Shown: positions 17,985 through 27,767 of the stretch, piece by piece
How positions within the stretch are numbered: the first letter of the stretch is position 1
How the letters are laid out: each line of letters starts with the position of its first letter
Assembly: GCF_003287875.1 (NCBI RefSeq)
Contig: NZ_QMKK01000054.1
Coordinates: 682,001-746,000 of the forward strand
DNA: 64,000 nucleotides
Direction of reading: 5' to 3'
Source of the DNA: Martinezella tropici
Lineage (GTDB): Bacteria > Pseudomonadota > Alphaproteobacteria > Rhizobiales > Rhizobiaceae
Position numbers and translations under genes: made by a program
Notes under the pieces: generated by a model
Told to the model about the DNA's origin: nothing
The model's input: the letters and a program-made list of their open reading frames with translations, nothing else
Databases searched by the model: none

Positions 17985-19784
17985 TTGTCACGGCTCAGAA
18001 TTCAACAGCTGCAATGGATCGGCGCGGTTGCTGTTATCATGGTTTGCTTGATGATGGCCGGCTCTACGATTGCCTTTACCCTGTCGGATTACATCAGTTA
18101 CAAGCGGGGAGTGACGGAGTTCAGCCGTTTTCACGCGGCGCTGCATGCGGCGGCGATGATCTCGAGGGAACGGGGGCCGGCAAACAGTCTCATGGGCGCT
18201 TCGCAAGACGAGCGGCCGCAATTTGCCGCCGCCTTGAAGGCCAGCCGTGATGAGACCGACAAGAACATTGCCGAACTCGAAACACTCTTTCGAATGGAAA
18301 TAGATCAGTCGCCGGAGATGCGCAGCGCGTTCATGGCGGTCAAGGCGCAGCTGGAATCCGGCAGGCAGGCCGTCGACGCGGTGGCCGCCATGCCGCGGAG
18401 CGAGCGTAGCGGCGCAAAGATCGCAGAGGCGATCCAGGCAATGTTTCGTGCGGCGGACCGGGCGCAGGATTACCGCGACATTGCGGGCTGATCGATCATT
18501 GCTCTGGCACCGGAGACCGGCGCCGAAGTCATGCTGACATCGATGGCCGGCACGCTGAGAGAGCACGCTGGACGCCTGGGATCCTATGTGGTCATGATGC
18601 TGACCTCGCAAGGACAGGCTCGTTCGCACTATCGCAGCGCCTTCGACCGCGAATTGAACAGCCTCTTCGAGGTGAACGCGCTTCTGAAGACCTATGCGCC
18701 CACCACCTTGCAATCCCAAGCCGTTGCACGGCTGCTGGATCAGGTGACGCTCAGCTACTTTGCCGGATCGCTGCCCTATGCCCAGCGTGTTGCCTTCGAG
18801 TCGAACATCGATAACGCGCCGACACCGGCCGAATTCACGGCAAATTACGTTCCCGGAATGAAGTCCACCGAGATCCTGCGCGAGTTCATCGAAACGAGTG
18901 CATTGACTTCGTTCGATAGGGTTAGGGAGAACGCTGTGAAAGCCATGCTGGTCTCCGCCTCGCTGGCGGGGATGGCGATCGTGGTGGTCATCGGGTTGGC
19001 CTACACGCTGCGACGCTCGCTCTTCAGGCCCATGCTTGCCGCCATAGGTCAGATCGACGAGATTGCCGCGGGCAACCTCGCGACGCCACCGACAATGCCT
19101 CATGCCGGCCGGGAAGTGCGCGAAATGTTCCAGCGGCTCGATATTCTGCGTGAGCAGCAGCGATTCAAGCGGCATCTGGAAATGGAACGCAAGTCGATGA
19201 CGGAAGAGCTCAGGCGCCTCTCTCAGACGGATTCGTTGACCGGACTCCTCAATCGGCGCGCGCTTGGCGAGGCAGTCGGACGGCTGCTTTCCGCAAAGAA
19301 AACAGGTTTCCGTGGCTTCAGTGTCGTCATGTTCGACATCGACCATTTCAAATCGATCAATGATCGATATGGACATGCCGTCGGCGACCGGGCGCTTCAA
19401 AGAGTCTCCGAAATTCTAGGGCCATGCCTGCGTCCCGATGATCTGTTCGCGCGCTATGGCGGCGAGGAATTCATCATCGTCCTCTGCGACGTGAGTGAAA
19501 CATCGGCACGGTCGACCGCGGAAAGGCTGCGGGAGACCTTGGCACAGGCTGTCATCGACGGCGAGCATGGCTTGACGGTCACGGCCAGTTTCGGTGTCGA
19601 CTGGCGTGCACAATGCACATTCGAAGATTGGGAAAAACTCGCCGTGGTTGCCGACAAGCGCCTTTATCAGGCCAAACGAAACGGGCGCAATCGGGTCTGT
19701 TTTTCCGATGCGCTTGAGGAGAAGACGATCGTGTCGGCAGTGAAAGTCGGGCCGGCTGCCCCAGGCGTCGAAAACGCCGCGTGA
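17985..19784 (+). pseudogene. Membrane GGDEF diguanylate cyclase interrupted by one in-frame TGA
   Basis: A single 600-codon frame encodes an N-terminal membrane helix (about residues 11-33), a periplasmic sensor region, a second helix (about residues 320-345), a HAMP-like linker and a C-terminal GGDEF domain with the active-site variant RYGGEEF. The frame is broken only by a TGA at 18489-18491. On both sides the same reading frame continues with no further stop, so this looks like a recent nonsense change (for example from CGA or TGG) or a sequence error. The start is TTG 17985 behind TTGGAGAGC. The downstream part could be re-initiated at ATG 18531, but no ribosome site precedes it. If that happened it would keep the second helix and the GGDEF domain but lose the first helix. 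Confidence 0.7.
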
Positions 19785-19809
19785 CGGTCTACCGGCTGAG
19801 AATTTCGCG

Positions 19810-20772
19810 TCAGTAGGTGAGCGTGACCACCACCGTATCGGTGTAGATCCCAGGAGACGGCGTCGTCTGTGGTGGTACGCGGCCATAGACTGTCAGGAGC
19901 TGGCCTGCGCCGGTTCCGCTTCCCCCGACGGTGCTTCCCGGGGTGTTTGCATCGCCCCAGGGCTGCGACCGGTTCGTATCCTTGTAAAGACCATAGGTCA
20001 CCGTTTCGGCCCCCTTCGACATTTTCCTGGCGGTCGGCGCGGCGTTCGCGGTGCCGCCATTCAGGGAAATCGTGTAGGTCGTGCCCGGCGTGCAGGTTGC
20101 CGTAATGGAACCGGTGGCGTCGACATTGGTGCTCAATACGCCCTGGCTACCGAAATCGATATTCTGGACGCTGACCAGGCAATTGGCGGCAACGCTCGCA
20201 TTGACGCTGAAGGACGCGGTTCCCACCGTTCCCGAGGGGGCGGTGCAGGTTGTGGCGCTACTATAGCTGTAATAGAAAGAGGTGGAGGTCGATGTGAAGC
20301 TGGATGTATACGGCCCCGGTACCGCCGTCGATGGAGTTCCAAGTGCTGCTCCATAGACCGTCATGCTGCCGCTTGCGCCGACCAGCGAAACATTCAACAG
20401 GGCCATTGTCAGCGCATAGGCCGGCGCTCGCGACGGATAGGACCAGCTGCTCGCCCCCCACACCACGCTCCGGCCGCTATCGGAATAGAGCTGATAGTTC
20501 ACAGTACTGGTTCCGTTCACCATCTGGCGCGCCGCGGCGGAAGATGCTCCGCCGCTGCCGGCGCCGATATCGGGGCAAATCAGGAGCCGCTTGCCCAGGT
20601 CCAGGAGCGCCCCTGTACAACTTACACTTATCGTAGATGTCGAATTGACCGGGGTGCCCGACAAGGTATCGACAGCACCGAAATTCATGTCGGTCGCAGT
20701 AAAACTGCAGCTCTGCGCCAGGCACAGCGAAGGCAGCAATAATGCGAGCAAAACGGTGATCGAACGCAGCAT
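19810..20772 (-). CDS. Spore coat protein U-type two-domain pilus subunit (CsuE-like tip)
   Basis: A 320-residue secreted protein with a signal peptide (MLRSITVLLALLLPSLCLAQ). It has two consecutive SCPU domains (about residues 21-165 and 180-320). The second ends in GRVPPQTTPSPGIYTDTV and VTLTY, nearly the same end as the single-domain pilin at 23919-24416. The terminal beta strand is typical of donor-strand subunits. It is the last gene of a chaperone-usher operon, where a two-domain subunit is usually the tip adhesin. Confidence 0.85.
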   Translation of the reverse strand: MLRSITVLLALLLPSLCLAQSCSFTATDMNFGAVDTLSGTPVNSTSTISVSCTGALLDLGKRLLICPDIGAGSGGASSAAARQMVNGTSTVNYQLYSDSGRSVVWGASSWSYPSRAPAYALTMALLNVSLVGASGSMTVYGAALGTPSTAVPGPYTSSFTSTSTSFYYSYSSATTCTAPSGTVGTASFSVNASVAANCLVSVQNIDFGSQGVLSTNVDATGSITATCTPGTTYTISLNGGTANAAPTARKMSKGAETVTYGLYKDTNRSQPWGDANTPGSTVGGSGTGAGQLLTVYGRVPPQTTPSPGIYTDTVVVTLTY

Positions 20773-20787
20773 CCTTTCACCTCCCTT

Positions 20788-23229
20788 TTAAAAGCATCGG
20801 ACATCATCGATTACCACCTGCTCGCCCCGCTGCGGCTTGTAAGCGAACTCGGCGTGGCATTTCGTCCCGTCCTCAAGCGAGACGTCGATCGAGTTGCGCG
20901 CGTGCAGCCCGCGAATATAGGCTTGGCCGTCATAGCCGATGACAAACGGCTCGTCCGATCCCTGCAATGCTCCGCTCAGGCCCGCCTGCAGCAGCGCACC
21001 GTTCTTATCTCTGATCGTCACGAGCGCCGCCTGCGGCGCTTGTGCTACGCCGAATTTGACGACGACACCGCTTCGATCCGCCGGGACGACAGTTTCCCGG
21101 GTTGCCGGAACGTCAGCATCGACGGGAAGATTCTTGGGATCGATGGAAACGGTATTGGGTTCATAGGAATTGAGGTTCGGCACCAGAATGCGGCCACTCT
21201 GGCCGGTCCTGCCGATAGGCCTGTTCTGCTGCTGGACTTCAACATCGGGGGCGCCGACATCGACGACGGCAAAGGCATCGTCGATCCGGTTGGTGGCAAA
21301 GACGCCACCGCCCGCGACTGCGATGGCGCCGTCCATGCGCGCGACCGCCCGTGCCTGGTTGTTCTGCTGCTGGACGCCGGCTTCGAACTCAGCGAATGAG
21401 GCCCTATAGCCGATCGCAGCCTCCCGGTTGGCATCCTCGCCTTCGGAGGTACGCAGCCGCCAGCCGACGCTGCCGTCCTCCTGCCGCAGCGGCTTGGAAA
21501 CCTCGGCAACCACGTCAAGGCCATTCGGTCCACTTTGAATGCCCGTGTTCGCTGTGATGTTGTCGCCGAAAGGAATGGAAAGGCCGGCGAAGATGCCGAA
21601 ATTGCTTCGTTCATCGAGGTCGGTGAAGGCGGTGGCGTAGAGCGTCGCGCGCCTGAACGTCTGGCTATACGAAAGTCCTGCGATCCGGCTCTTGCTTCCG
21701 TCCGAATTCTCAAGCCTCGTATAAGAGAGGTTGAGACTGGAAAGGTCCAGCGGCGCCGGCACGCTGAGGGTGACCTGATCGATGGCGCGCGGCACGCCGG
21801 CGCTGAATATCGTGAATTCGCCGGCCGTACTGGCCGTCGGCCTGGCGGAAACGGATGCTATGTCGTCGTAATCGTCGAAGGCGCGCTGCATGCGCGCATA
21901 GAGCGCCCACCTGTCGTAGCTCAGCTCAAACGAGGCATTCACAAGCGCCCCCGTGCGGGAGCCGCTTTTGCTCCCCGCGCCGGCAATCGATGCCACGCCC
22001 CAGGCGCCGAGAGGAAAGGCGGCTCCGACACCGCCATTCAACAGCTCCGTGCCACCTTCGAAATGCCCCTCCAGCGTCAGCCAGTCGGTCAATCCGTAGC
22101 GTGCCGTGGCGACTCCCATGATCCGGCCGTCATAATCGTCCGATTCCGTGCCGAAGTTTCGCCGGGGGACGCCAAGTTCCGCCGAAAAATCCAGCAGACC
22201 GTGGCGCAGAAGCCAATTGGACGCATAGAAGGGTAAGGTCTGCGTCGTCTCCCGCCCGAGGCTGTCGCGCAAGATCACGGTCGCTTGTCCACCGCCCGAA
22301 AAGACGGGGAGATTGGTCACTTCGAACGGCCCTGCAGGCACTTCGCCTGAATAGGTACGGACGTTTTGCGTGTAGATGTCGAGCGTCGAAGGGACGGCGG
22401 CGCTACCCGCAAACGCAGGCAACGGCTCGGTCACCAGATCGGAACGCAGCGCGAAATTGCGCTGGAATTGAATGCCGCCGAAATAGACCGGCCGCGTCCA
22501 CGAGAGACCGCCGGTCGTTACGTCTCCGGCGCGATAGGTAACGAGGTTCTTCGGGTCGGAGTAGCTCCACGTCGTGTTGAGGCGGGTTATTCCGTCGAGG
22601 CTGCCGTTGGAGTAGCCGGCCAGAAAGGATTGGCTGAGCGTTCCGTAGGGGCTGAAGAGACGGGCATCGAACGATCCGGATATGCCTTGGAACAGGCTTG
22701 AATCGCCTTCGAAAAGGCTGTTGGAGCTCGCATAGAGGGAATAGTTGAGGACAGCGCCGTAGCCTGCCTGGGGTGCTGGGATCGTGCTTTCCTGCTGCCG
22801 TTTGACATCGATGACGTGCGGGGCACGACCCTTGTCGGTCGTCTGGACATAAAGCCGCTGAGTTTCCTCGTCGACCTGATACGACAGGCCGGGCAGGGCG
22901 CCGAGTTCAATGAGCCTATTGTCGGCGGCATCGGATGGAGGTTTTATGCCGACCTCGCGGAGTTCCTCGGCTGTTGCCGCAAGCGAGCCATTCGGGCGTT
23001 GTTTGAAATTGCCGATCATCTTCATCGAGGTATTGTTGATGAATACTTCCAGGTAGATGTCCCGCGTGCCGGCCGGCTGGTCTGCGGACACGATCGCCGT
23101 CGGGAGATTGGGCACTTCCTGAGCGCGCAGGACCGAAACCGAAAGACACATGCATAGGAGAACGGCACCGGCGCTACCGTTGATTAACGGCGACTTTTGC
23201 ATCGAACGGCCCAAGATCGCTCTGGCCAT
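20788..23229 (-). CDS. Outer-membrane fimbrial usher (CsuD-like)
   Basis: An 813-residue usher that forms the outer-membrane pore for pilus assembly. It has a signal region (SPLINGSAGAVLLCMCLSVS), an N-terminal periplasmic domain, a central barrel region with a plug, and a C-terminal domain ending in two cysteines (DGTKCHAEFAY and DDVRCF). The length is normal for Csu-type ushers. The start is uncertain. ATG 23202 (MQKSPL) gives a cleaner signal peptide than ATG 23229, and both overlap the chaperone gene. Confidence 0.88.
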   Translation of the reverse strand: MARAILGRSMQKSPLINGSAGAVLLCMCLSVSVLRAQEVPNLPTAIVSADQPAGTRDIYLEVFINNTSMKMIGNFKQRPNGSLAATAEELREVGIKPPSDAADNRLIELGALPGLSYQVDEETQRLYVQTTDKGRAPHVIDVKRQQESTIPAPQAGYGAVLNYSLYASSNSLFEGDSSLFQGISGSFDARLFSPYGTLSQSFLAGYSNGSLDGITRLNTTWSYSDPKNLVTYRAGDVTTGGLSWTRPVYFGGIQFQRNFALRSDLVTEPLPAFAGSAAVPSTLDIYTQNVRTYSGEVPAGPFEVTNLPVFSGGGQATVILRDSLGRETTQTLPFYASNWLLRHGLLDFSAELGVPRRNFGTESDDYDGRIMGVATARYGLTDWLTLEGHFEGGTELLNGGVGAAFPLGAWGVASIAGAGSKSGSRTGALVNASFELSYDRWALYARMQRAFDDYDDIASVSARPTASTAGEFTIFSAGVPRAIDQVTLSVPAPLDLSSLNLSYTRLENSDGSKSRIAGLSYSQTFRRATLYATAFTDLDERSNFGIFAGLSIPFGDNITANTGIQSGPNGLDVVAEVSKPLRQEDGSVGWRLRTSEGEDANREAAIGYRASFAEFEAGVQQQNNQARAVARMDGAIAVAGGGVFATNRIDDAFAVVDVGAPDVEVQQQNRPIGRTGQSGRILVPNLNSYEPNTVSIDPKNLPVDADVPATRETVVPADRSGVVVKFGVAQAPQAALVTIRDKNGALLQAGLSGALQGSDEPFVIGYDGQAYIRGLHARNSIDVSLEDGTKCHAEFAYKPQRGEQVVIDDVRCF

Positions 23230-23893
23230 GTAGCGTTACCGTACTGCCGGAAAGGGACTTCGCAGCCCCGATCGGCCATTGCATCGTCGCGCCGCCGAGC
23301 ACATATCCGACCAGCCCGTTGCGGCCGCTGATCTTCGTCCCTCCTTGCGCCAGGGTGAGGTTCGACAAACGGAAGCGGCTGGCACCATTGTTCTTGCCGA
23401 CCAGAAAGAGACCGCTGCCTTGACGGGCGACGCTCCAGGAGACATCGGGCGCCTTTACATCGGCTTGCTTGAAAAAGACGGGAATGGATTGACGCATGAT
23501 GAGCGTAACCGTGCCGGCCCGTGCCCGTGACGCGTCGGGCAATTCGTCGACGATGACGCGATAGGTCTCTTCGGCTCTGACTGGCGCCTTGCTGGTACGG
23601 ATCACTCGGACGACATACTGCCCGTTGGGGTTCATTCTCGTCGAAGGAGGGCTGGCGACAACATCCCTCGTCGGTTCCAGGCGCTCTATCCCGTCGGCCT
23701 GGCTCCATCTGAAAACGCGTATCTGAACATTGATGGGATGATCGCCGTCATTGCCGAGGTTCAAAACGGCTGCGCTGGCTGGCGCGACGAGTTCGAGACT
23801 TGTGGGTGCGACGCGCAGAGAAGCCGCGTTGATGGCGTCAGCACTGAGGCAAAAAAGCATAGACGCAGCAATGCATGGCAACATGCGTTGCAT
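23174..23893 (-). CDS. Periplasmic pilus chaperone (CsuC-like)
   Basis: A 239-residue PapD-like chaperone. It has a signal peptide (LPCIAASMLFCLSADAINA) and two immunoglobulin-like domains. The N-terminal domain has the subunit-binding strand VAPASAAVLNLGN, and RVIRTSK and the edge strand TVTLIMRQSIPVFF are typical. It delivers pilin subunits to the usher. It overlaps the usher start and follows the pilin gene by about 25 bases, so it is part of the same operon. Confidence 0.88.
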   Translation of the reverse strand: MQRMLPCIAASMLFCLSADAINAASLRVAPTSLELVAPASAAVLNLGNDGDHPINVQIRVFRWSQADGIERLEPTRDVVASPPSTRMNPNGQYVVRVIRTSKAPVRAEETYRVIVDELPDASRARAGTVTLIMRQSIPVFFKQADVKAPDVSWSVARQGSGLFLVGKNNGASRFRLSNLTLAQGGTKISGRNGLVGYVLGGATMQWPIGAAKSLSGSTVTLHGQSDLGPFDAKVAVNQR

Positions 23894-23918
23894 GACAGCC
23901 TCCTCGATCGATGGGTTT

Positions 23919-24416
23919 TCAGTAGGTGACGGTAACCGCCACAGTATCCGTATAGACGCCGGCAGCCGGTGTGGTTTGCGGTGGCACCCTGCCGTAGACG
24001 TTTATGTTCTGCACCGCGCCGTTGCCTGTACCCGTGACGGTATCTGTGCCTATGGTTATGCCCCATGTCTGCGTGCGGGCAGCGTCGCGATAAATGCCGT
24101 AGTTGATCGTTGCGTTGCTCGGCCCGGTCATCACACGGACAGCCGTCGTCGCTCCGCTGCCCGCGCCGGCACTCAAGCCGATATTGTAGGTTTGCCCCGA
24201 TGTGCACTGAACGCCGATGGTGGTGGCCTGATCGATATTGGCCGCGATGACGCCGTTGGTGCCGAAATCAAGATCGTTGGCGCTCTGGATCAGGCACTGT
24301 GCCTGAATGGTAATGCGGACTGTCATATTGGCCGTCGCCGTGGCAGCCATTGTGGGCGGTGCTGCTGCGATCATTGAGATGGCAGCAAGGACAGCACCGC
24401 ACAGCACTCTCTGCAT
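23919..24416 (-). CDS. Spore coat protein U-type major pilin (CsuA/B-like)
   Basis: A 165-residue secreted subunit with a signal peptide (MQRVLCGAVLAAISMIAAAPPTMA) and one SCPU domain. The usual pattern is present: cysteines in QCLIQS and VQCTSG, then GRVPPQTTPAAGVYTDTV and the C-terminal VTVTY strand. It is the first gene of the minus-strand pilus operon, as expected for the most abundant subunit. Archaic (sigma class) chaperone-usher pili of this type support adhesion and biofilm formation. The function here is inferred from the family. Confidence 0.87.
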   Translation of the reverse strand: MQRVLCGAVLAAISMIAAAPPTMAATATANMTVRITIQAQCLIQSANDLDFGTNGVIAANIDQATTIGVQCTSGQTYNIGLSAGAGSGATTAVRVMTGPSNATINYGIYRDAARTQTWGITIGTDTVTGTGNGAVQNINVYGRVPPQTTPAAGVYTDTVAVTVTY

Positions 24417-24882
24417 TCGTATTCCCCCTCAACACAGCCTGCAAAAACATCAGAATATAATAAAGTAATCACATATCTGCTTTGCTGGCAATGAGGAGGA
24501 AAAAGGCGAACGAGATCGCTACAGTATCGAAAGAATACCGCTCGAGTATAGTTTAATTTTATTGAACAATTACCGGAATATGATTTGTATTTTTGAAAAA
24601 CATGGTTAACGAAAAATGTATTGAACGGCCACCGAAACCGGATAGCATCAACGGAAATACGAGCTTCATACTCCGCGAATCATGTTCTTGGGAAAAGGTC
24701 AGTGATTCGCCTGGATCAAAGTTCAGAAAGAGGCGCCCGTGACTTGCCGGTCATCCCTCCCGAACCAGGACCTCCATCAACATTTTTTTGCAAAAGGTCT
24801 GCAATTAGCCATGTTTCGGTAAAAGCTGCGCCACAGTTCCCGTCAAAATGGGCAAGCGAGATCTTGTCCTAAGGAGCGATCG
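24417..24882. other. AT-rich promoter region between pilus operon and an orphan gene
   Basis: About 465 bases without a gene. It is markedly AT-richer than its surroundings near 24460-24620, which fits a promoter region for the minus-strand pilus operon. I see no clear operator palindrome. Confidence 0.5.
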
Positions 24883-25500
24883 ATGGATACGCAGCCTACG
24901 AGATGGTGGAACGGCCAAAGCGAGACGACCCGGCGGCTGAGTTCCAGACTTGCCGTTTGCGGCACGGTCGTCGGTGCTCTCTACATGATTGTTCAGACGG
25001 CTCCGACCGAACGCGCCATGCGCATTATCGATGATAGCGGTCGAATTACGATCGGCAACGGCGGGCTGCTGGACCATGTCGCAACGAATGGGTTGCAGGT
25101 CGTGGTGGATGCGAGCCCTACCCAACCGGTAACGTCGGTGCCGATTCCAAAGCCATCGCCTCTCGCCGCTGCGAAAAGCAGTGCTTCGGCAAAGAAGGTT
25201 GCCTCGCGGACCGATGCCGCTAAGACGAGCGTCGCGGCATCCGGTGACGTCGAGCGTTTCGATCGTTGCCTGCCACAATGCGAAACACGCGATCCGTTGA
25301 TTTCGGGATATCCGCAATATGCCGAGGCGAAGCCGTCCCTGGTCAGGGACGACGATCCGCCTCCGATAGTGGAGGAGAGGGCTGGCTTTCACCCGCTGGC
25401 CGGTGCCCGCCATATATTGACGAGGGCGGTGGATGCGCCCAGCGTAATGCTGCGACGGGGTCGCGAGGCGCTCGATACCGTCGCTCGCATAGATTGGTAG
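24883..25500 (+). CDS. Hypothetical single-pass membrane protein
   Basis: A 205-residue protein that I do not recognise. A possible membrane segment lies at residues 26-43 (LAVCGTVVGALYMIVQT), followed by a Pro/Ala/Lys-rich periplasmic linker (residues 90-115) and a region with RCLPQCETRDP. AAGGAGCGATCG before the ATG is a strong ribosome site. It is convergent with peptidase T and shares no operon. The layout resembles envelope-anchored rhizobial orphan proteins. Confidence 0.6.
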   Translation: MDTQPTRWWNGQSETTRRLSSRLAVCGTVVGALYMIVQTAPTERAMRIIDDSGRITIGNGGLLDHVATNGLQVVVDASPTQPVTSVPIPKPSPLAAAKSSASAKKVASRTDAAKTSVAASGDVERFDRCLPQCETRDPLISGYPQYAEAKPSLVRDDDPPPIVEERAGFHPLAGARHILTRAVDAPSVMLRRGREALDTVARIDW

Positions 25501-25527
25501 ATTGGAAAAACCTGTTCTTGGAAACGC

Positions 25528-26760
25528 TTAGGCGCGTTCCGCCCAGATCTTCGCCAATTCAACGAGCGTCTTCACCGCTCTTTCCATATCCTGGCGGCTG
25601 ACCCATTCCAACGGCGAATGGAAGGCGTGTCCGCCAGCAAATATGTTGGCGCAGGGCAGGCCCATGAACGAGAGCCTGGAACCGTCCGTACCGCCGCGAA
25701 TGCTGCCACGAACCGGCGTCATGCCGGCCCGTCTTATGGCTTGGATGGCATTCTCGACGATCTGTGGATGGCGATCGAGGATCGCCTTCATGTTGCGGTA
25801 TTGATGCCTGACGGTAAATGTATGCGAGGAGCCGGGGTAAGCGGTCATCACGTCCTTGACGATCTGCTCGAGCATCTTCTCCTTGACCGCAAGACCCGCC
25901 TCGTCGAAATCGCGGATGATGAAACCGAGTGCTGCCTTCTCCATCGAACCGCTGACGCCGGTGGGATGAATGAAACCCTCGCGGCCCTCAGTCGTTTCAG
26001 GCGCAATGTCTTTCGGCAGCCTGTCGATGATCGCGCCGGCGATCTTGATGGCGTTCTCCATCTTTCCTTTGGCGAAGCCCGGATGAATGGCAACGCCCTG
26101 AATGACGATCTCGACGCTATCGGCCGAAAAAGTCTCGTCTTCTATGTGGCCTGCCGTTTCGCCGTCGACCGTATAGGCGAATTGTGCCCCCAGCTTCTTC
26201 AGATCGACCTTGTCGACGCCGCGCCCGATCTCCTCATCGGTCGTGAACAGAAGCTTGATGGTGCCGTGACGGATATCCGGATTGTCGACGAGATATTGCG
26301 CGGCTGCCACGATCTCGGCGAGGCCCGCCTTGTCATCGGCGCCGAGCAGCGTCGTACCATCCGAGGTGATGATGTCATTGCCGACCTGGTCGCGCAGAGT
26401 AGGGTGCTCGCCGACAAGGATGACCTGTTGCGGATCGCCGGGCAGGCGGATATCGCCGCCGTCGTAGTTCTTGAGGACCTGCGGCTTGACATTCGTGCCG
26501 GTGAAATCCGGCGCCGTGTCCATGTGGGAGCAGAAGCAGATCACGGGAACAGGCTTATCGACATTCGATGGAATGGTCGCATAGACATAGCCATGCTCGT
26601 CGAGATGTGCGTCGGCAAGGCCGATCGCCAGCAACTCATCGACGAGGACGCGGCCAAGATTTTTCTGCTTTTCGGTGGAAGGCTGCGCGCTCGAGGTCGG
26701 GTCCGATTGCGTATCGATGACAACGTAACGAAGAAAACGATCGGTGACGGTATCGGTCAT
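25528..26760 (-). CDS. pepT: Peptidase T (tripeptide aminopeptidase)
   Basis: A 410-residue zinc aminopeptidase of the M20 family, normal length for PepT. Metal and catalytic motifs are visible: CSHMDTAPDFTG (about residue 77), GADDKAGLAEIV (about residue 140), TTDEEIGRGVD (about 175) and VRGSIRGGTDGSRLS near the C-terminus. It removes N-terminal residues from tripeptides in the cytoplasm. It stands alone, convergent with the orphan membrane gene. Confidence 0.95.
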   Translation of the reverse strand: MTDTVTDRFLRYVVIDTQSDPTSSAQPSTEKQKNLGRVLVDELLAIGLADAHLDEHGYVYATIPSNVDKPVPVICFCSHMDTAPDFTGTNVKPQVLKNYDGGDIRLPGDPQQVILVGEHPTLRDQVGNDIITSDGTTLLGADDKAGLAEIVAAAQYLVDNPDIRHGTIKLLFTTDEEIGRGVDKVDLKKLGAQFAYTVDGETAGHIEDETFSADSVEIVIQGVAIHPGFAKGKMENAIKIAGAIIDRLPKDIAPETTEGREGFIHPTGVSGSMEKAALGFIIRDFDEAGLAVKEKMLEQIVKDVMTAYPGSSHTFTVRHQYRNMKAILDRHPQIVENAIQAIRRAGMTPVRGSIRGGTDGSRLSFMGLPCANIFAGGHAFHSPLEWVSRQDMERAVKTLVELAKIWAERA

Positions 26761-26934
26761 GAACCTGGCTCCAATGAATCACTCGGTTTTGCATAGAGCA
26801 TTTCCGCTTTTCTTCGAATCGCGAAAAGGCTCCGTCCTCTTGTTTTCCGCAATTGCGGAGGCAAAACCGCTACGCACTTTTCCTGGAATTGTTTTAGCTA
26901 TGGCCCCGCGCTAGCGCGGCGTCCGCATGAAAGA

Positions 26935-26967
26935 ATGGCCGCTCCAGCACCATGCGGGAGCGGCCAT
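26935..26967 (-). terminator. Hairpin terminator behind the DUF992 gene
   Basis: A perfect 11-base stem (ATGGCCGCTCC / GGAGCGGCCAT) with an 11-base loop, starting 30 bases after the DUF992 stop and followed on the minus strand by TCTTTC. A second short palindrome, CCGCGCTAGCGCGG at 26906-26919, follows. Confidence 0.6.
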
Positions 26968-26996
26968 ATCACGCGATACGACTGTGACCGAAAGCC

Positions 26997-27521
26997 TTAC
27001 TCGGCCGAAGTCAGCGTAACCGACGTACCGGTCGCAGCAAGGTTCAAGCCGAGCTGACCCGTCACGCTTACGGTTTGAAGATGGATCGAGCCGGAGGTGC
27101 CGCCAACGAGAATATTCGTGCCGACGCCGGCACCGACCGTCGCTTCAACGGTAGCGCCCTGATAGAGGCCGCTCAGAGAACCATGATGATAGCCGGCTGT
27201 CGGCGCGAAGACCAACCAGACAAGCCGGCTGCGGGTCGTAAAGCCGAGATCTACACCCATCTTCCTGATCGCACCGGTATAATGGTCGATGCGCTCGCGT
27301 CCGACCGTCGAATGGAAGGTGCAATCCACCTCCTTAGCCGAGCCGAGCACATAGCCGACACCGCCGCCGATCTCGCATTCGAGATAGCCGATTTTCACGC
27401 CGTTGCGCTGATCGGGTTCTTCTTCGCGATAGGTCGTCGGCATATCCGCCGCCCGTGCCACCGCCGCGCCTGCAACGATCAAAGATGCTGCTGAAAACGC
27501 CAGGGTCAAAATTTTTCTCAT
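26997..27521 (-). CDS. DUF992 secreted protein
   Basis: A 174-residue protein of family DUF992, common in alphaproteobacteria and of unknown role. It has a signal peptide (TLAFSAASLIVAGAAVARAA), then GVKIGYLECEIGGGVGYVLGSAKEVDCTF and a glycine-rich C-terminal region typical of the family. The start is ATG 27521 behind AAGGAG. An upstream frame to 27710 lacks family resemblance. It is probably periplasmic or surface-attached. Confidence 0.85.
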   Translation of the reverse strand: MRKILTLAFSAASLIVAGAAVARAADMPTTYREEEPDQRNGVKIGYLECEIGGGVGYVLGSAKEVDCTFHSTVGRERIDHYTGAIRKMGVDLGFTTRSRLVWLVFAPTAGYHHGSLSGLYQGATVEATVGAGVGTNILVGGTSGSIHLQTVSVTGQLGLNLAATGTSVTLTSAE

Positions 27522-27767
27522 CTGTTTTCTCCTTGTCAGAGTATTATGGGTGGCAGGCACCCTCGTGGTCGAGCCGATAGAATCAACCCTTACTAAACGT
27601 ACGTACGCGCAGAACGATCCCCAAAATAAGGCGGCTATCGTCATGATCCACTTCACAATATAGGGAACTGGATCCGCAGCGGCACCCCCGGACCATTTCA
27701 CGTTTTGCAACCGACTGAGTCGCGCCGTATCAAATCGCCGTCCGGCCAGCGGATTTGCCTTCGCTGA

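Noticed and set aside
17988..19400. Minus-strand frame of 470 residues
   Set aside because: It is the antisense shadow of the GGDEF gene, with histidine- and arginine-rich composition and no domain.
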